From assembly GCA_035559535.1 (NCBI GenBank), contig DATMBG010000041.1:1-31963 (forward strand): a stretch of DNA of 31,963 bases. Direction: 5' to 3'. The notes under the pieces were generated by a model. The model worked only from the letters and a program-made list of their open reading frames with translations, did not search any database and was not told the origin of the DNA. A program made the position numbers and the translations under genes. Positions 23,270-31,081 of this stretch are shown here, one piece after another (the stretch's first letter is position 1; every line of letters starts with the position of its first letter). Source of the stretch: Candidatus Limnocylindrales bacterium. Its GTDB lineage: Bacteria; Moduliflexota; Moduliflexia; Moduliflexales; JAUQPW01.

Positions 23270-24970
23270 CTATAGACGTAGGGGCACACGGCCGTGTGCC
23301 CCTACAAAGAGGATATTTTTGAAGGTTGTATAGGTTTGCATACCACCCGACAGATTCCTGACCTTGAATCCATTCTGTAAGAGAACACGGGTAGCATAAT
23401 AGGCCCGTTGACCCACTCCACACACTAACCAGACTTCTCGATCCTTTGACAATTCTCCCAGCCGACTCCGTAATTCATCGATAGGGATGTTTTTGGCCCC
23501 GGCGATATGACTCCTTTCGTACTCAGCTACGCTTCGTACATCAATAAGCTGCACATCTACCTTGTTTAACTCTTCCCAATCGGCTAAAGGTAGATCACCT
23601 CGTAAATGGTTGGCGGCGATCATTCCAGCCAGATTGACCGGGTCCTTGGCAGCTCCAAATTGGGGGGCATAACAAAGTTCAGCTTCCTCCAGGTCATAGA
23701 CTGTTCCACCCATCTGGATAGCCATCGAAATAACATCGACGCGTCGGGCCACATCCGATTCACCCACGGCCTGCACTCCCAATATGCGGCCATCATCCTT
23801 AGAAAAGAGCAGTTTGATATGGATCGGCTTTGCACCAGGATAATACCCTACATGGCTACCCGGATGCAGGTAAATCTTCTGGTAGTTTTTTATTCCTGCA
23901 CGTTTTAAAGCCTTTTCACTTGCACCCGTCATTGCCACAGTGAGACCAAAGACTCCACAGACAGCCGTACCCTGTACACCTCGAAAGTGTATATCGGCAT
24001 TTGTACGGCCCAGTATGGCCGCTGCCGCTATACGCCCCTGTCGATGAGCAGGCCCTGCCAGAGGAACCAGTTGCCAGTTACCGGTAATTACATCCCGCAC
24101 TTCCACCACGTCACCTACCGCCCAAATATTTGGGTCACTGGTCCGCATCTGATCATCTACTCGAATGCCCCCGTGCTCACCTAAGACTAATCCAGCCTCT
24201 TTTGCTAAAGAAGTTTCGGGGCGCACCCCTACACTCAGTATCACAAGGTCTGTATCGATTTTGTCTCCTGACGCAGTATGGACGGATAAACCTCCTTGGG
24301 AACGTGGATAAAAACCCTCTACGCGGCTGTTGAGGCGCAGGTTCACTCCATTTGTCTGGAGATGCGCAGCTACAAAAGTCGCCATCTCGGGGTCAAGGAG
24401 AGGCACAACCTGGTTGGTCATCTCTACAATGGTAACGGATAAACCTCGTCGTACCAGATTCTCGGCCATTTCCAATCCAACAAACCCACCCCCTACGATA
24501 ACGGCTTGAGAAGCATTTTCCACCGCCTTACGAATCTTCCGGCTATCTGGAATGGTTCGCAGTGCAAAAATACCTGGGAGATCGATCCCGGGAATCGGAG
24601 GCCGTATGGGTTGTGCACCCACTGCGAGTACTAAAGCGTCATAAGGCTCCCGGCGAATCTTACCGGTTTTGAGATCCCGGACTTCAATCTCTTTCTGGTA
24701 TCGATCAATACGGGTAACCTCGGTTTCTGTATAAACTTCAATATTAAATCGATCCTTGAAAAGTTTCGGTGTTGCTACCAGTAGATTTTCCTCCGTTGTA
24801 ATGACATCCCCCACATAATAGGGTAAGCCGCAATTAGCAAAGGATACATAGGGACCTCGATCAAAGATCAGGATTTCACACTGTTCACAGAGACGTCTGG
24901 CCCGTGCTGCACAGGTTGCCCCTCCTGCAACACCCCCAACGATGAGAATGCGCTTCTTGCTCATATCCAT
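23270..24970 (-). CDS. CoA-disulfide/polysulfide reductase with C-terminal rhodanese domain
   Basis: 566 residues. A pyridine nucleotide-disulfide oxidoreductase (about 6-450) has the FAD motif ILIVGGVAGGATCAARARRL, the single redox Cys47 in SFANCGLPYYVGD typical of CoA-disulfide reductases, and the NAD site VIVGGGFVGLEMAENLVRRG. The dimerisation domain follows. A rhodanese domain (about 470-550, VQLIDVRSVAEYERSHIAGA) has the active loop CGVGQRAY. Such fusions reduce CoA disulfide or CoA persulfide/polysulfide, a good partner for a group 3b (sulf)hydrogenase. The start has GGAGG 7 nt upstream. The last 11 residues (VGAHGRVPLRL) are encoded by, and just past, the palindromic repeat R3, so the native C-terminus was probably extended by its insertion. 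Confidence 0.93.
   Translation of the reverse strand: MDMSKKRILIVGGVAGGATCAARARRLCEQCEILIFDRGPYVSFANCGLPYYVGDVITTEENLLVATPKLFKDRFNIEVYTETEVTRIDRYQKEIEVRDLKTGKIRREPYDALVLAVGAQPIRPPIPGIDLPGIFALRTIPDSRKIRKAVENASQAVIVGGGFVGLEMAENLVRRGLSVTIVEMTNQVVPLLDPEMATFVAAHLQTNGVNLRLNSRVEGFYPRSQGGLSVHTASGDKIDTDLVILSVGVRPETSLAKEAGLVLGEHGGIRVDDQMRTSDPNIWAVGDVVEVRDVITGNWQLVPLAGPAHRQGRIAAAAILGRTNADIHFRGVQGTAVCGVFGLTVAMTGASEKALKRAGIKNYQKIYLHPGSHVGYYPGAKPIHIKLLFSKDDGRILGVQAVGESDVARRVDVISMAIQMGGTVYDLEEAELCYAPQFGAAKDPVNLAGMIAANHLRGDLPLADWEELNKVDVQLIDVRSVAEYERSHIAGAKNIPIDELRSRLGELSKDREVWLVCGVGQRAYYATRVLLQNGFKVRNLSGGMQTYTTFKNILFVGAHGRVPLRL
23278..23305. repeat. 28-bp palindromic repeat, copy R3, inside a coding region
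   Basis: Half-site GTAGGGGCACACGG repeats as its exact reverse complement: a perfect 28-bp palindrome. It overlaps the 3' end of the CoA-disulfide reductase gene and supplies most of its last codons (GAHGRVPL). With R2 it flanks the convergent ends of nrdJ and this gene. Confidence 0.9.
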
Positions 24971-25022
24971 AGACCTTCCTCCAGTTATCAGATGTTTTTT
25001 CTTTAGAAAACGTAAGTAATAT

Positions 25023-25061
25023 TGGCATTATAAATTGCCATAACTTAATTGCCATAACTTA
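25023..25061. promoter_or_regulatory. TGGCA inverted repeat and 14-bp tandem repeat
   Basis: TGGCA-N8-TGCCA (25023-25040) is an inverted repeat. ATTGCCATAACTTA occurs twice in perfect tandem (25034-25047, 25048-25061), the first copy overlapping the right arm. It lies 53 bp upstream of the CoA-disulfide reductase start, so an operator for that gene is likely. It resembles a -24/-12 site, but the GG to GC spacing is 11 rather than 10. Confidence 0.5.
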
Positions 25062-25072
25062 CTTCAATAAAC

Positions 25073-25393
25073 GTACCAAATTCTTTTAAGCTTCGAATCG
25101 GACAGCGAATCATTGCCATTGGTAATCCTTTGGATTGGAACAGTGAAGGTCCTTTGATCAACTCAAGGAGGAGAAGTTATTGGAAACACGGCTATGTTCT
25201 CTACTACAGGAAGGGCTTTTTTGATAGGTTCGCCATTTCCACTAATACGGTGAAGGGAGAAGCAGCCCAGTCAATTACAAATCGACGGGTAATTCGACCC
25301 TGGATGGGGATCATCGGAGGAGTTACTATAACTCCTGAGTTAGCCAAAGTCTTGAAACTCTCGGTTATGGACTTTCACTTGAGTACCTGTTAG
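25073..25393 (+). pseudogene. Remnant of an HtrA/DegQ serine protease
   Basis: The plus strand reads KLRIGQRIIAIGNPL joined directly to DWNSEGPLINSR, that is, the strand before the active-site region fused to a mutated GNSGGPLIN motif; the stretch normally between them is deleted. A +1 shift at about 25169 gives GEVIGNTAMFSTTGRAFLIG. A return to the first frame at about 25230 gives FAISTNTVKGEAAQSI and RRVIRPWMGIIGGVTI, the link into the PDZ domain. Reading stops at 25393, early in PDZ. With one internal deletion, two frameshifts and both ends lost, it cannot encode a protease. No start signal is visible. An intact paralogue elsewhere is likely. Confidence 0.8.
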
Positions 25394-25481
25394 GAGTTTT
25401 ATAGAATGAATCAATACCCCTTTGTATTTCATAAAGTAAGGGATTCTGTGGTTATTCCATGAAATGCGGATTAATGGAAGG

Positions 25482-26594
25482 TTACTTTTTTTTTCTTTTC
25501 TCCAGCGTTCGCAAACGTTGATAAAGGTTGCGTTCATCCTGGGAGAGTTGCTCCGGTATGTGCACCTGGACTGAGAGGTAAAGATCCCCTCGCTTTTTAC
25601 CACCGAATTCTGGCAAACCTTTACCTTGCAAGCGTAACAAGGTATCTGGTTGCGTCCCTGGAGGTATCAACACTTCAACATCTTCTTCAAGTGTTGGGAT
25701 GGACAATCGTGTACCGAGTACAGCCTCGGTAACCTGAATGGTCTTCCTGTGAAGGAGGTCCGCACCATGTCGTTCAAAGCGTGGATCAGGGGCACTGTGT
25801 ACGACAACATATAGATCACCTGGAGGGCCTCCACTTTCTCGACTTGGCTGGCCGTAGCCCGGTATGCGCAAGGCCATTCCTTCCTCGATACCAGGGGGTA
25901 TTTTGATGGTCAGCGTCTCCTCACGCTCAACCCTGCCTTGTCCCTTGCAGTCCGGGCACGGCATATCAATTACCGTTCCGCGACCGTGACAGGTACCACA
26001 GGCGGTAATCTGCCGGAAAGTGATGCCTCCCTTTTGCTGACTCTCAACACGCTGGCCTGTCCCTTTACAAGAAGAACAGATAGGGGGTTGTGTGCCCGGC
26101 TTCGCCCCGATACCCTGGCAGGTCGAACAGGTTACTGGACGACTTATACGAACAGTTTCTTCACCACCGGTGAGCACACGTTCAAGCGGAATCACCAGCT
26201 CAACCTCGATATTGTCGCCAGGTTGCGGCCCTTTGCGAGGCCGCTTGCCAAAGAAGCGATCAAAGAAACTCTCACCAAAATCAAATCCAAGGTCAAAATC
26301 AAAACCGTGTCCACCGAAGATATCCCTGAAATCGATTCCACCAAAGAGATCTTCTGAAGAGAAACCAGAAACACCAGCAAAGCCAGCGGCATCATATTGT
26401 GCACGTTTCTGGGGATCCGAGAGAACCGCATAAGCCTCGGCAATCTCCTTAAAGCGCTCTGCAGCGCCAGGCTCTTTGTTACGGTCTGGGTGGTAACGCA
26501 GCGCAAGGGTCCGAAAGGCATCCTTGATCGTTTTTGCATCGGCGTTACGAGGAACACCCAGGATTTCGTAGTAATCGCGTTGTGTGGACGCCAT
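25482..26594 (-). CDS. dnaJ: Chaperone DnaJ (Hsp40, type I)
   Basis: 370 residues. A J-domain (6-70) has H35-P-D37. A Gly/Phe-rich linker (74-115) contains [20 protein letters not shown]. Four zinc-binding CxxCxGxG repeats follow at 156 (CSTCQGIG), 173 (CSSCKGTG), 199 (CGTCHGRG) and 213 (CPDCKGQG), then the C-terminal substrate-binding domains ending with a basic KRKKK tail. It stimulates the DnaK ATPase and delivers clients. It begins 22 bp after the dnaK stop on the same strand with no strong RBS, so translation probably depends on dnaK. No grpE is present nearby, so GrpE must come from elsewhere. Confidence 0.95.
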   Translation of the reverse strand: MASTQRDYYEILGVPRNADAKTIKDAFRTLALRYHPDRNKEPGAAERFKEIAEAYAVLSDPQKRAQYDAAGFAGVSGFSSEDLFGGIDFRDIFGGHGFDFDLGFDFGESFFDRFFGKRPRKGPQPGDNIEVELVIPLERVLTGGEETVRISRPVTCSTCQGIGAKPGTQPPICSSCKGTGQRVESQQKGGITFRQITACGTCHGRGTVIDMPCPDCKGQGRVEREETLTIKIPPGIEEGMALRIPGYGQPSRESGGPPGDLYVVVHSAPDPRFERHGADLLHRKTIQVTEAVLGTRLSIPTLEEDVEVLIPPGTQPDTLLRLQGKGLPEFGGKKRGDLYLSVQVHIPEQLSQDERNLYQRLRTLEKRKKK

Positions 26595-26616
26595 AACCAG
26601 AGTTACCGTTTATAGA

Positions 26617-28485
26617 TTACGGTTTCTTTGTATACTCTGCATCAACAACACGACCGTGCGGGCCAGATCCACCGGGCCATGCTTCACCCTGAGGAGTACT
26701 TGTACTCGATCCGGTTTGCGATCCACTTTGGGTCGATGACGAGGTTTGACCATAAAGTGTTTTACCGGCTTCCTGTAAGAGGGATTGAAGGGTAGCTGAG
26801 CGCTGAGCTGCCAGAGAAGCATCTCGCTTTGAGTAGGCTTCACGGGTTTCACGAAGAGACGCTTCGATCTTACTGCGTAACTCAACACTGAGCTTATCAC
26901 CAAAATCGGCGAGCATCTTCTCAGCCTGATAACAAATGGAGTCAGCCATATTAAGTTTTTCAGCTTCTTCACGGCGCCTGCGGTCCTCTTCAGCGTAACG
27001 TTCAGCTTCTTGGATCATGCGCTGCTTCTCCGCTTCTGGCAGTCGTGTAGAACCGGTAATCCGGATGGACTGTGACTTCTTGGTTGCCATATCCACTGCG
27101 GAAACGCTCAAAATACCATTCGAGTCGATATCAAAGGTAACTTCTATCTTGGGAATACCACGGGGTGCAGGCGGAAGACCATCCAGGGTAAACTGACCAA
27201 GGCTGATATTGTCGGCTGCCATTGGTCGCTCACCCTGGAAAATATGGATCGTGACGGCAGTCTGCATATCTGCAGCGGTCGTAAAAATCTCTGTACGCTT
27301 CACCGGAATGGGAGTATTGCGTGGAATTAAGGGTGTTGCGATGCCTCCCAGCGTTTCAACACCTAATGTCAAGGGTGTCACATCAACCAATACAATATCT
27401 CCCACTTCACCAGTAAGCACACCACCCTGAATGGCTGCACCTGAAGCAACACACTCCATGGGATCGATGCCTGTCTCGGCCTTTCTACCCAACAAATCCT
27501 CAAAAAAGGCACGCACTACCGGCATACGCGTCGGCCCCCCAACAAATACAAGACGATCGATATCCCGTGCGGTCATGTGAGCGTCTTTTAGTGCCTGCTC
27601 CACAGGGCCACGACACCGCTCAATGATGGGACGGACCAGGCGCTCCAGTTCTGCACGTGAAAGCTCTAATTCTAGATGACGAGGCATACCACCTGCAATA
27701 GTGAGATAAGGCAAGCTAATCCGCGTGGTTGTACTGGTGCTCAGTTCGATCTTTGCAATCTCGGCTGCTTCACGAAGGCGTGCCATCGCTTTCGGGTCAC
27801 TTCGCACATCTACCTCGGTTTCCTGCTGAAAGTGCTCTACAAGAAATTCGACAATCCGCTTGTCCATGTCAGTACCACCCAGTTGTGTGTCACCGCTGGT
27901 TGCTTTTACTTCAAATACGCCTTTCCCAAACTCCATGATTGTAACATCAAGGGTTCCTCCACCCAAATCGATCACGGCAATTCGCAAATCCTGCCCAAGC
28001 CGATCAAGTCCGTAAGCAAGTGAAGCTGCAGTAGGTTCATTAACAAGCCGGGCAACTTCTAAACCCGCGATACGACAGGCATCTTTGGTGGCACTTCGCT
28101 GATTATCATCAAAGTACGCTGGAACTGTCACGACCGCTTTTTCGACAGGTTCACCAAGATATGCCTCAGCATCTCGTTTGATTTTTTGGAGCAAGAAAGC
28201 AGACAATTGTTCCGGCGAGAATTCTCGACCTCGCAGCCGAATTATTTCACGTCGCCCCATGAGCCGTTTGAAAGCAGTAGCCGTTCCCTCCGGATTCATT
28301 GCGGCTTGTCGCCGAGCAAGCTCCCCAACAAGTAACTGACCATCGGCTGTGATGGCAACGTAGCTGGGAAACGCCTTACCACCCAAACTAATGCCTTCAG
28401 CACTGGGAATAATCACCGGACGCCCTCCACGGAGTACCGCGGCAGCGGAATTTGAAGTTCCAAGATCGATTCCAATAATGGCCAT
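26617..28485 (-). CDS. dnaK: Chaperone DnaK (Hsp70)
   Basis: 622 residues from the ATG at 28485, because AAGGAGG lies 9 nt upstream; the reading from 28503 would start inside that RBS region. The nucleotide-binding domain starts [20 protein letters not shown] (the usual GIDLGTTNS with a Ser change). It contains [47 protein letters not shown] and [16 protein letters not shown]. The substrate domain includes [15 protein letters not shown] and [12 protein letters not shown], followed by a helical lid. The tail is low-complexity Ser/Thr/Gly/Gln and ends [10 protein letters not shown] -24/-12 promoter at 28768-28782, with a leader of about 271 nt, is unusual for dnaK, normally under sigma-32 or CIRCE/HrcA; no CIRCE element is seen. 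Confidence 0.95.
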   Translation of the reverse strand: MAIIGIDLGTSNSAAAVLRGGRPVIIPSAEGISLGGKAFPSYVAITADGQLLVGELARRQAAMNPEGTATAFKRLMGRREIIRLRGREFSPEQLSAFLLQKIKRDAEAYLGEPVEKAVVTVPAYFDDNQRSATKDACRIAGLEVARLVNEPTAASLAYGLDRLGQDLRIAVIDLGGGTLDVTIMEFGKGVFEVKATSGDTQLGGTDMDKRIVEFLVEHFQQETEVDVRSDPKAMARLREAAEIAKIELSTSTTTRISLPYLTIAGGMPRHLELELSRAELERLVRPIIERCRGPVEQALKDAHMTARDIDRLVFVGGPTRMPVVRAFFEDLLGRKAETGIDPMECVASGAAIQGGVLTGEVGDIVLVDVTPLTLGVETLGGIATPLIPRNTPIPVKRTEIFTTAADMQTAVTIHIFQGERPMAADNISLGQFTLDGLPPAPRGIPKIEVTFDIDSNGILSVSAVDMATKKSQSIRITGSTRLPEAEKQRMIQEAERYAEEDRRRREEAEKLNMADSICYQAEKMLADFGDKLSVELRSKIEASLRETREAYSKRDASLAAQRSATLQSLLQEAGKTLYGQTSSSTQSGSQTGSSTSTPQGEAWPGGSGPHGRVVDAEYTKKP

Positions 28486-28767
28486 ACCTGTATCCTCCTT
28501 CACTAAGCAATTACCAGAAGTCCTATCATTTATAGGAATAGGTTACTGGAATCGCTTTAACCGTTATATAATAACACAACCCCCTTATTAAGCGGCTGTC
28601 GACAACTTCGACCTGTTTAGGTCTCACCCCCCATTAATTGGGATTAATTCTTTCACTGGATTTGGGAAAGCCCTTTTGGAGAACTCCTGAGATTCTGATA
28701 AAGAAAGAACGCTGCCATTTTCAATTGCCAGAGTTCTGAGCTTTTAGTTGTTTAAAAAAATAATTTC

Positions 28768-28782
28768 GCAATCATTATGCCA
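28768..28782 (-). promoter_or_regulatory. Predicted sigma-54 promoter of dnaK-dnaJ
   Basis: The minus strand reads TGGCATAATGATTGC followed by GAAATT; exact GG-N10-GC spacing and intact TGGCA and TTGC. Expected start near 28756. It matches the opposite promoter at 28870-28884 in 17 of 19 positions over the extended site. Confidence 0.78.
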
Positions 28783-28869
28783 AAGCTTTAAAGTAAAAGC
28801 TTTTCTCTTAAAAGCTAACCCCCCAGCATTTAAGATTTATAAGTATCTGTAACCCATTTCTTACGAAAA

Positions 28870-28884
28870 TGGCACAATAATTGC
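28870..28884 (+). promoter_or_regulatory. Predicted sigma-54 promoter of the THUMP-protease operon
   Basis: TGGCACAATAATTGC followed by GAAATT; the best consensus match in the window (TGGCAC, N5, TTGC). Expected start near 28896, with a leader of about 143 nt to the ATG at 29039. Confidence 0.82.
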
Positions 28885-29038
28885 GAAATTTAATAACGTA
28901 AATAAAATGTATGGCAAAAGAAATCAGAATAAGGATTGAAGGGATAATCTTTATCAAGAGGGTGGAGCCTCTGAGATGCATAGGATTATCCCCCAATTAC
29001 CCAAGTATTTAGCTTAGCAGGTAATGGGAGAAAACAAA

Positions 29039-29578
29039 ATGCACGACTGGAATGTAGTGATCAGCGTTCATGAACATGGTTTTATCTCGGCTTGTGAACT
29101 CCTCGGTGAACTTGGACCAGTCAGCCGGACAGAGTTTCGTAATGTTTTAGTGATGAAAGTAGAGGATATTTCCTCCATGATGGAGACCTTGCGAGAATGG
29201 ATATCAAAAAACCCTGGTATTCTTTCTTTTCTGGCTCGAGTAGTACCTGTTACCCATACCTTTACCTTCCAATTGCCTGAGGAATTCGAGGCTAAGGCTA
29301 AAGAAATTGTTCTAGGATGGGTCCCCCGATTAGCGGGAAAAAGATTTCATGTGCGGATGCATCGCCGTGGATTTAAAGGAAAACTTTCCAGTGTTGATGA
29401 AGAACGTTTTCTGGATAAAATCTTACTCGAGGCTTTAGAGAAGGCTGGAACTCCAGGTCATATTACCTTTGAGGATCCGGATGCAATTATAGTGATTGAA
29501 ACAATTGGACAACGGGCTGGTCTTTCGTTCTGGACCCGTGAAGATTTGCAGAAGTATCCCTTTTTGCGACTGGATTAA
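29039..29578 (+). CDS. Stand-alone THUMP-domain protein
   Basis: 179 residues from the ATG at 29039, since GGGAG lies 8 nt before it; the ATG at 29024 has only a poor RBS. The C-terminal two thirds match a THUMP RNA-binding domain: helix-strand elements including RFHVRMHRRGFKGKLSSVDE, then FLDKILLEALEKAG, FEDPDAIIVIETIGQRAGLS and FWTREDLQKYPFLRLD. THUMP domains position tRNA acceptor ends for modification enzymes, but no catalytic domain is attached here. The N-terminal part (WNVVISVHEHGFISACELLG) has no family I recognise. It is the first gene after a strong -24/-12 promoter and is followed after 81 bp by the SDH-type protease. A role in tRNA or translation control under stress is only inferred. 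Confidence 0.8.
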   Translation: MHDWNVVISVHEHGFISACELLGELGPVSRTEFRNVLVMKVEDISSMMETLREWISKNPGILSFLARVVPVTHTFTFQLPEEFEAKAKEIVLGWVPRLAGKRFHVRMHRRGFKGKLSSVDEERFLDKILLEALEKAGTPGHITFEDPDAIIVIETIGQRAGLSFWTREDLQKYPFLRLD

Positions 29579-29659
29579 ATTTTCGATCATAGGATTTGAA
29601 GCTTTGATAGAATCGTTGGAGTAATTTAATTTATTAAAGAACAGGTTAAGGAGTTAACT

Positions 29660-30493
29660 ATGGGAATCCTCGATTTGTTTTGGTTTTTCCTTGTAGCTTC
29701 TACCATAACCCCTTTTCTTAAACAGAAAATCCTGGAGATGAATCGGATGAGAGTTCTCCAGAAGCTGGAAAAGAAGCGAGGCTCACGGGTTATTATTTTG
29801 ATTCATAGACAAGAAACCATGAGCTTTTTGGGATTCCCATTGATGCGATATATCGATATTAATGATTCTGAGGAGGTTCTACGAGCGATCCGATTGACTC
29901 CAGATGACATGCCCATCGACCTGGTTCTCCATACACCGGGGGGTCTGGTCCTGGCTGCTGAGCAAATTGCCCATGCCCTCTGTCGCCATAAGGGGAAAGT
30001 AACTGTCATGATCCCCCATTACGCCATGTCTGGTGGAACCCTGATTGCGTTGGCAGCAGATGAAATTCTCATGGATGAGAACGCTGTGCTAGGACCGTCA
30101 GATCCTCAATTGGGTGAGTACCCGGCTGCATCACTTTTGAAAGTGATAGAGCAAAAACCTGTTACCGAAATAGAGGATAAGACCCTCATCCTGGCAGATG
30201 TTGCCAAAAAGGCTATGGCACAGATCCGACAAACAGTTAAAGAGATTCTGATAGGCAATCAGATGGAGGAAAAGAAAGCTGAGAATCTGGCTACTCTTTT
30301 AACAGAAGGACGATGGACCCACGATTATCCGATCAGTTTTAAGGAAGCACAAGAGTTAGGATTACCTGTAAGAGCCGATTTACCTAACGAAATTTTCAGG
30401 CTTATGAGCCTATACCCCCAATCAGGTCAAGGACGACCCTCTGGGGAGTATATTCCAATTCCCTACCAATCACAAAAAAATAAAAAGAGTTGA
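29660..30493 (+). CDS. SDH-type Clp-fold serine proteinase, membrane-anchored
   Basis: 277 residues. A short N-terminal membrane helix (3-18, ILDLFWFFLVASTITP) is followed by a Clp/crotonase-fold domain of the serine dehydrogenase proteinase (SDH_sah) family. The oxyanion region is HTPGGL (91-96), the catalytic Ser124 is in YAMSGGTLIALAADE, and the active-site continuation DENAVLGPSDPQLGEYP follows. A charged helix (KKAMAQIRQTVKEILIGNQM) and a conserved WTHDYPISFKEAQELGLPV segment complete it. The family includes SppA-like and NfeD-linked membrane proteases; no nfeD or stomatin gene is seen beside it. It has a good RBS (AAGGAG) and follows the THUMP gene, so it probably shares the sigma-54 promoter. 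The substrate is unknown. Confidence 0.9.
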   Translation: MGILDLFWFFLVASTITPFLKQKILEMNRMRVLQKLEKKRGSRVIILIHRQETMSFLGFPLMRYIDINDSEEVLRAIRLTPDDMPIDLVLHTPGGLVLAAEQIAHALCRHKGKVTVMIPHYAMSGGTLIALAADEILMDENAVLGPSDPQLGEYPAASLLKVIEQKPVTEIEDKTLILADVAKKAMAQIRQTVKEILIGNQMEEKKAENLATLLTEGRWTHDYPISFKEAQELGLPVRADLPNEIFRLMSLYPQSGQGRPSGEYIPIPYQSQKNKKS

Positions 30494-30548
30494 TGCATCA
30501 GGATTAACCCTGTTAATTTTACCTGTTTCGTCACTTCATCATAAGAAT

Positions 30549-30728
30549 TTATAAAGATTTGTTTTTTTCTATTACATGAATTATATTAACACCGCCACTC
30601 TTATCCAGTTCGTAATACCCTGCTCTGATTCTTTCCTGGGCAATACGTTTAGCCTCATCTGCACTTTCAGCTTTTATAATAAGATAGCCGTGTCGTACTT
30701 CTTCGAGTTGTATAAGGTATTCTTTCAT
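30549..30728 (-). CDS. Small 59-residue protein, DpnD/PcfM-like
   Basis: A short gene on the minus strand: ATG at 30726-30728, stop at 30549-30551, and a purine-rich RBS (GAGGGGAC) 5 nt upstream. The protein starts MKEYLIQLEEVRHGYLIIKA and continues ESADEAKRIAQERIRAGYYE, with a basic, hydrophilic end (IEKNKSL). The pattern of a beta strand, then KAESADEAKRIA and a following helix resembles the small DpnD/PcfM-type domain often found as a stand-alone protein. Codon use and the RBS argue for a real gene although it is below common length cut-offs. It lies downstream of, and convergent with, the protease gene. The function is unknown; the family link is tentative. Confidence 0.7.
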   Translation of the reverse strand: MKEYLIQLEEVRHGYLIIKAESADEAKRIAQERIRAGYYELDKSGGVNIIHVIEKNKSL

Positions 30729-30750
30729 TTCATGTCCCCTCCCTTTAGAT

Positions 30751-30766
30751 TCGGCTCATAAGCCGA
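30751..30766. promoter_or_regulatory. Short inverted repeat upstream of the small gene
   Basis: TCGGCT-CATA-AGCCGA: perfect 6-bp arms, 22 bp upstream of the small minus-strand gene. Possible operator or leader hairpin. Confidence 0.35.
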
Positions 30767-30819
30767 TAATAGTTTCTTAATTGGTACTTTGTAAAGTTAG
30801 ATCTGAATAACCGTTCTAT

Positions 30820-30863
30820 CCTCACCCCCCCAACCCCCTCTCCCACAAGGGGAAAGGGGAGTG
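30820..30863. repeat. C-run/G-run intergenic repeat
   Basis: CCTCACCCCCCCAACCCCCT, then CTCCC-ACAA-GGGGAAAGGGGAG: an inverted-repeat hairpin of a type widely scattered in bacterial intergenic DNA. It is different in sequence from the 28-bp palindromes and from the nrfA-hydB element. It may be a terminator for capA read-through. Confidence 0.6.
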
Positions 30864-30866
30864 AAA

Positions 30867-31081
30867 GTAGCTCTATAAAGTCAAAATTAAGATTAAGTAA
30901 ACAGTATACCAGGTTTTGAATGATTTAAGGGTTTAAGTTAAGATCTAGAAGATCAAATCCAGGGATCTATCACTGGGGGGTTAACTGGAAAATAGCCCAC
31001 AGAATTCTCCTCCAGAAAACATAGGGATTGAGTAAGTCCCCAGGGTTTCTACGATAGTACTTCTGATACTTCTGATTCCGA
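30867..31081. other. Intergenic stretch without recognised features
   Basis: About 215 bp between the C/G-run repeat and the capA stop. No open reading frame, promoter pattern or repeat was recognised. The whole gap between the protease stop and capA otherwise holds only the small gene and the two repeats listed. Confidence 0.5.

Larger units (their letters stand above)
28486..29038. other. Divergent regulatory region between dnaK and the THUMP gene
   Basis: 553 bp without a gene. It carries two -24/-12 promoters in inverted orientation, 87 bp apart. The dnaK side (28486-28756) would be a long untranslated leader; it holds TGTCGACA near 28598 and GACCT-N4-AGGTC (28611-28624), both short palindromes of unknown meaning. 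Between the promoters is an A/T-rich stretch with repeated AAAAGCT. No copy of the TGTC-N9-GACA site was found here. Confidence 0.65.

Noticed and set aside
25022-25040. Further -24/-12 site upstream of the CoA-disulfide reductase or htrA remnant
   Set aside because: TGGCA and TTGC are present, but the GG to GC distance is 11 bp on both strands, not 10; it is better explained as an inverted repeat.
28486-28760. CIRCE (HrcA) element or sigma-32 promoter before dnaK
   Set aside because: No TTAGCACTC-N9-GAGTGCTAA-like sequence and no convincing sigma-32 boxes were found.
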